This document shows, piece after piece, positions 4,705-5,938 of a DNA stretch of 5,938 nucleotides. The translations under genes were made by a program, and so were the position numbers. The notes beneath the pieces were generated by a model. That model saw nothing but the letters and a program-made list of their open reading frames with translations. It was not told where the DNA came from and did not search any database. Each line of letters starts with the position of its first letter. The stretch's first letter is position 1. Source of the DNA: Clostridiales bacterium UBA6330 (GTDB taxonomy: Bacteria; Bacillota; Clostridia; Oscillospirales; CAG-272); contig DJSQ01000173.1 of NCBI GenBank assembly GCA_002438075.1, forward strand, positions 1 to 5,938. Reading direction: 5' to 3'.

Positions 4705-5742
4705 ATGAAAATTGCAGTTCTTGCAGGCGGACTTTCGCCCGAGCGTGAGGTGTCGCTCAGCTCGGGAAGCCTGATTGCCAATGCGTTGATGGAAAAGGGA
4801 CACCGCGTCCTGCTTCTGGATGTCTACCGAGGGATTCGGGACCTGCCCGAGGACCTTGACAGCCTCTTTCGCGGGGAGGAGCGCTACACGCACACCGTGA
4901 CCGATCGGGTCCCCGATTTGGAGGCGCTCCGCCGCGAGGTCGGCATCGGCAACGCGCTGGTGGGACCGAACGTTGCGCAGGTCTGCCAAGCCGCCGACCG
5001 CGTATTCCTCGCGCTTCACGGTGCGATGGGGGAGAACGGTCAGCTTCAGGCGTATCTGGACAGTTGCGGCATCGGCTATACGGGCTCGGGCTACGCGGGC
5101 TGTCTGCTTGCCATGGACAAGGAGCTTTCCAAGCGGCTGTTCCGTGATGCGTGCATTCCAACGCCCGCGTGGGTGTGGTACGACACGGCGGAGGGGAATC
5201 CCGAGGACCTGATTGCGCAAATCGGCTTGCCCTGCGTGGTGAAGCCGAACGATTGCGGCTCCAGCGTGGGTGTTTCAATTGTTTCCGACCGCGCGGCACT
5301 GGAGGCGGCGCTCTCCGATGCGGCAAAATGGGGGCGGCGGGTTCTGGTGGAGAAAAAGATTGTCGGGCGCGAGCTGACGGTCGGCGTTCTGGACGGTCGC
5401 GCGCTTCCGCCCGTTGAGATTATCCCGAAGAGCGGATTTTACGACTATAAAAACAAATATCAGGGGACAACGCTTGAAATCTGCCCCGCCGAGCTTCCCG
5501 CCGAGGTTACGTCCCTTGTTTCGTCCCTCTCTCTGCGCGCCTTTGAGGTCCTGCGTCTTGACGGTTACGCACGCTTCGATTTCATTCTGGACGCAAACGG
5601 CACGCCGTGGTGTCTGGAAGCCAACGCACTCCCCGGCATGACCCCGACCAGTCTGCTCCCCCAAGAAGCCGCCGCCATCGGCATTTCCTACCCCGACCTC
5701 TGCGAGCGCATTCTGATGCTGTCTATGCGGAAGGGGAGATGA
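4705..5742 (+). CDS. ddl: D-alanine--D-alanine ligase
   Basis: Ddl is an ATP-grasp enzyme that joins two D-alanines in the cytoplasm; the dipeptide is added to UDP-MurNAc-tripeptide by MurF for peptidoglycan. The 345-residue protein shows AVLAGGLSPEREVSLSSG (4-21), in which the first Glu (E13) matches the Glu of the catalytic triad of Escherichia coli DdlB. It also has LHGAMGENGQLQ (104-115), KPNDCGSSVGVS (180-191), the omega-loop GFYDYKNKYQ (244-253), RFDFIL (290-295) and EANALPGMTPTS (305-316). The FYDY tyrosine context fits D-Ala-D-Ala rather than the D-lactate-forming VanA/VanB type, so no glycopeptide resistance is implied. GGGAGTGA lies about 7 bases ahead of the ATG. It is likely co-transcribed with prmC. 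Its stop codon is followed after one base by a palindromic repeat element. Confidence 0.95.
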   Translation: MKIAVLAGGLSPEREVSLSSGSLIANALMEKGHRVLLLDVYRGIRDLPEDLDSLFRGEERYTHTVTDRVPDLEALRREVGIGNALVGPNVAQVCQAADRVFLALHGAMGENGQLQAYLDSCGIGYTGSGYAGCLLAMDKELSKRLFRDACIPTPAWVWYDTAEGNPEDLIAQIGLPCVVKPNDCGSSVGVSIVSDRAALEAALSDAAKWGRRVLVEKKIVGRELTVGVLDGRALPPVEIIPKSGFYDYKNKYQGTTLEICPAELPAEVTSLVSSLSLRAFEVLRLDGYARFDFILDANGTPWCLEANALPGMTPTSLLPQEAAAIGISYPDLCERILMLSMRKGR

Positions 5743-5772
5743 AAAGGTCGCGGGGCTTTGCCCCGCACCCCA

Positions 5773-5804
5773 TTTAAGGGACTTTTTGAAAAAAGTCCCT
5801 TAAA
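5773..5804 (+). repeat. Left-half hairpin, possible ddl mRNA 3' end
   Basis: A near-perfect palindrome beginning TTTAAGGGACTTTTT pairs through about 15 bp with a 2-4 base apex. It is the first long stem beyond ddl after the terminal GCGGGGC hairpin. There is no T-run after it on the plus strand (AAAAATCCCC follows), so factor-independent termination is not well supported. It may act as a block to 3' exonuclease decay of the prmC-ddl message. Confidence 0.6.
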
Positions 5805-5817
5805 AATCCCCAAAAAC

Positions 5818-5865
5818 TTTCACCCACGGGCAGGATTCCGCAGAGAATCCTGCCCGTGGGTGAAA
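5818..5865. repeat. Central perfect 21-bp palindrome
   Basis: The arms at 5818-5838 (beginning TTTCACCCACGGGC) and 5845-5865 (ending GTGGGTGAAA) pair perfectly over 21 bp around the loop CGCAGA. The left arm overlaps the AAAACTTTCACCC tail shared with the repeat at 1-98. This stem marks the symmetry centre of the whole element. Confidence 0.85.
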
Positions 5866-5877
5866 TTCTTGAAGGTT

Positions 5878-5909
5878 CTTAGGAAACTTCTTTTAAGAAG
5901 TTTCCTAAG
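5878..5909. repeat. Right-half hairpin of the palindromic element
   Basis: CTTAGGAAACTTCTT (5878-5892) pairs perfectly with AAGAAGTTTCCTAAG (5895-5909). It is the mirror-position counterpart of the left-half hairpin but has a different stem sequence. Position and size are kept while the bases differ, which suggests that the fold matters more than the sequence. Confidence 0.75.
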
Positions 5910-5938
5910 TAGGGTGCGGGGCAAAGCCCCGCGACCTT

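Larger units (their letters stand above)
5744..5938. repeat. 195-bp palindromic repeat element with 27-bp inverted termini
   Basis: The first 27 bases (5744-5770) and last 27 bases (5912-5938) are perfect inverted repeats. Each contains its own hairpin GCGGGGC-TTT-GCCCCGC (for example 5750-5766). Moving inward, each half holds one long hairpin (5773-5804 and 5878-5909), and the centre is a perfect 21-bp stem. All parts share nearly the same centre (about 5841), so the whole element is close to symmetrical. The two inner hairpins have the same layout but different sequence. No coding frame is present. It resembles a non-autonomous miniature element or two intergenic modules joined tail to tail. 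It starts one base after the ddl stop codon, and the right side may continue beyond the window. Confidence 0.85.

Noticed and set aside
4705..5742. Possible Van-type D-Ala-D-Lac ligase
   Set aside because: The omega-loop reads FYDYKNKY, as in ordinary D-Ala-D-Ala ligases, and no vanH or vanX partners are present.
5773..5804. Classic intrinsic terminator for ddl
   Set aside because: The stem is strong, but no T-run follows it on the plus strand, so I describe it only as a hairpin and possible mRNA end.

Overview
The window looks like chromosomal DNA from a GC-rich, spore-forming Clostridia-type Firmicute. This rests on a SpoIIR homologue (a protein of endospore formers), a type A RNase P RNA, purine-rich Shine-Dalgarno sites ahead of most genes, and RbfA followed directly by an NrnA-type DHH phosphoesterase. 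A finer placement, for example Oscillospirales or a relative among gut Clostridia, is inference only.

The layout has two arms that diverge from an AT-rich intergenic region at about 3684-3847. The leftward (minus) arm runs: an 87-residue single-membrane-segment protein of unknown function, rbfA (30S ribosome maturation), nrnA (nanoRNase/pAp phosphatase, overlapping rbfA by 8 bp), spoIIR (forespore signal that triggers pro-sigma-E processing), rnpB (RNase P RNA with its own near-consensus promoter and an intrinsic terminator), and a small lipoprotein with an acidic D-x-N-x-D-G-x-x-D loop. The rightward (plus) arm holds prmC (release-factor glutamine methyltransferase) and ddl (D-alanine--D-alanine ligase). 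The theme is translation and RNA housekeeping, with one cell-wall precursor enzyme and one sporulation signalling gene.

Both ends of the window are occupied by structured intergenic repeats. Bases 1-98 hold three stacked hairpins ending in AAAACTTTCACCC. The last 195 bases hold a near-symmetrical palindromic element with perfect 27-bp terminal inverted repeats, one perfect hairpin in each half and a perfect 21-bp central stem. Its left half ends in the same AAAACTTTCACCC tail. The modules appear to share architecture more than stem sequence.

No clearly new multi-gene system is present. The most interesting local signal is the spoIIR leader. The spoIIR ribosome-binding site lies in the right arm of a perfect 10-bp inverted repeat whose left arm is its complement. 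A sporulation-type promoter candidate sits so that transcripts starting from it would lack the left arm. This suggests, as inference, that spoIIR is shut off on read-through mRNA from the rbfA-nrnA operon and opened only from its own forespore promoter.
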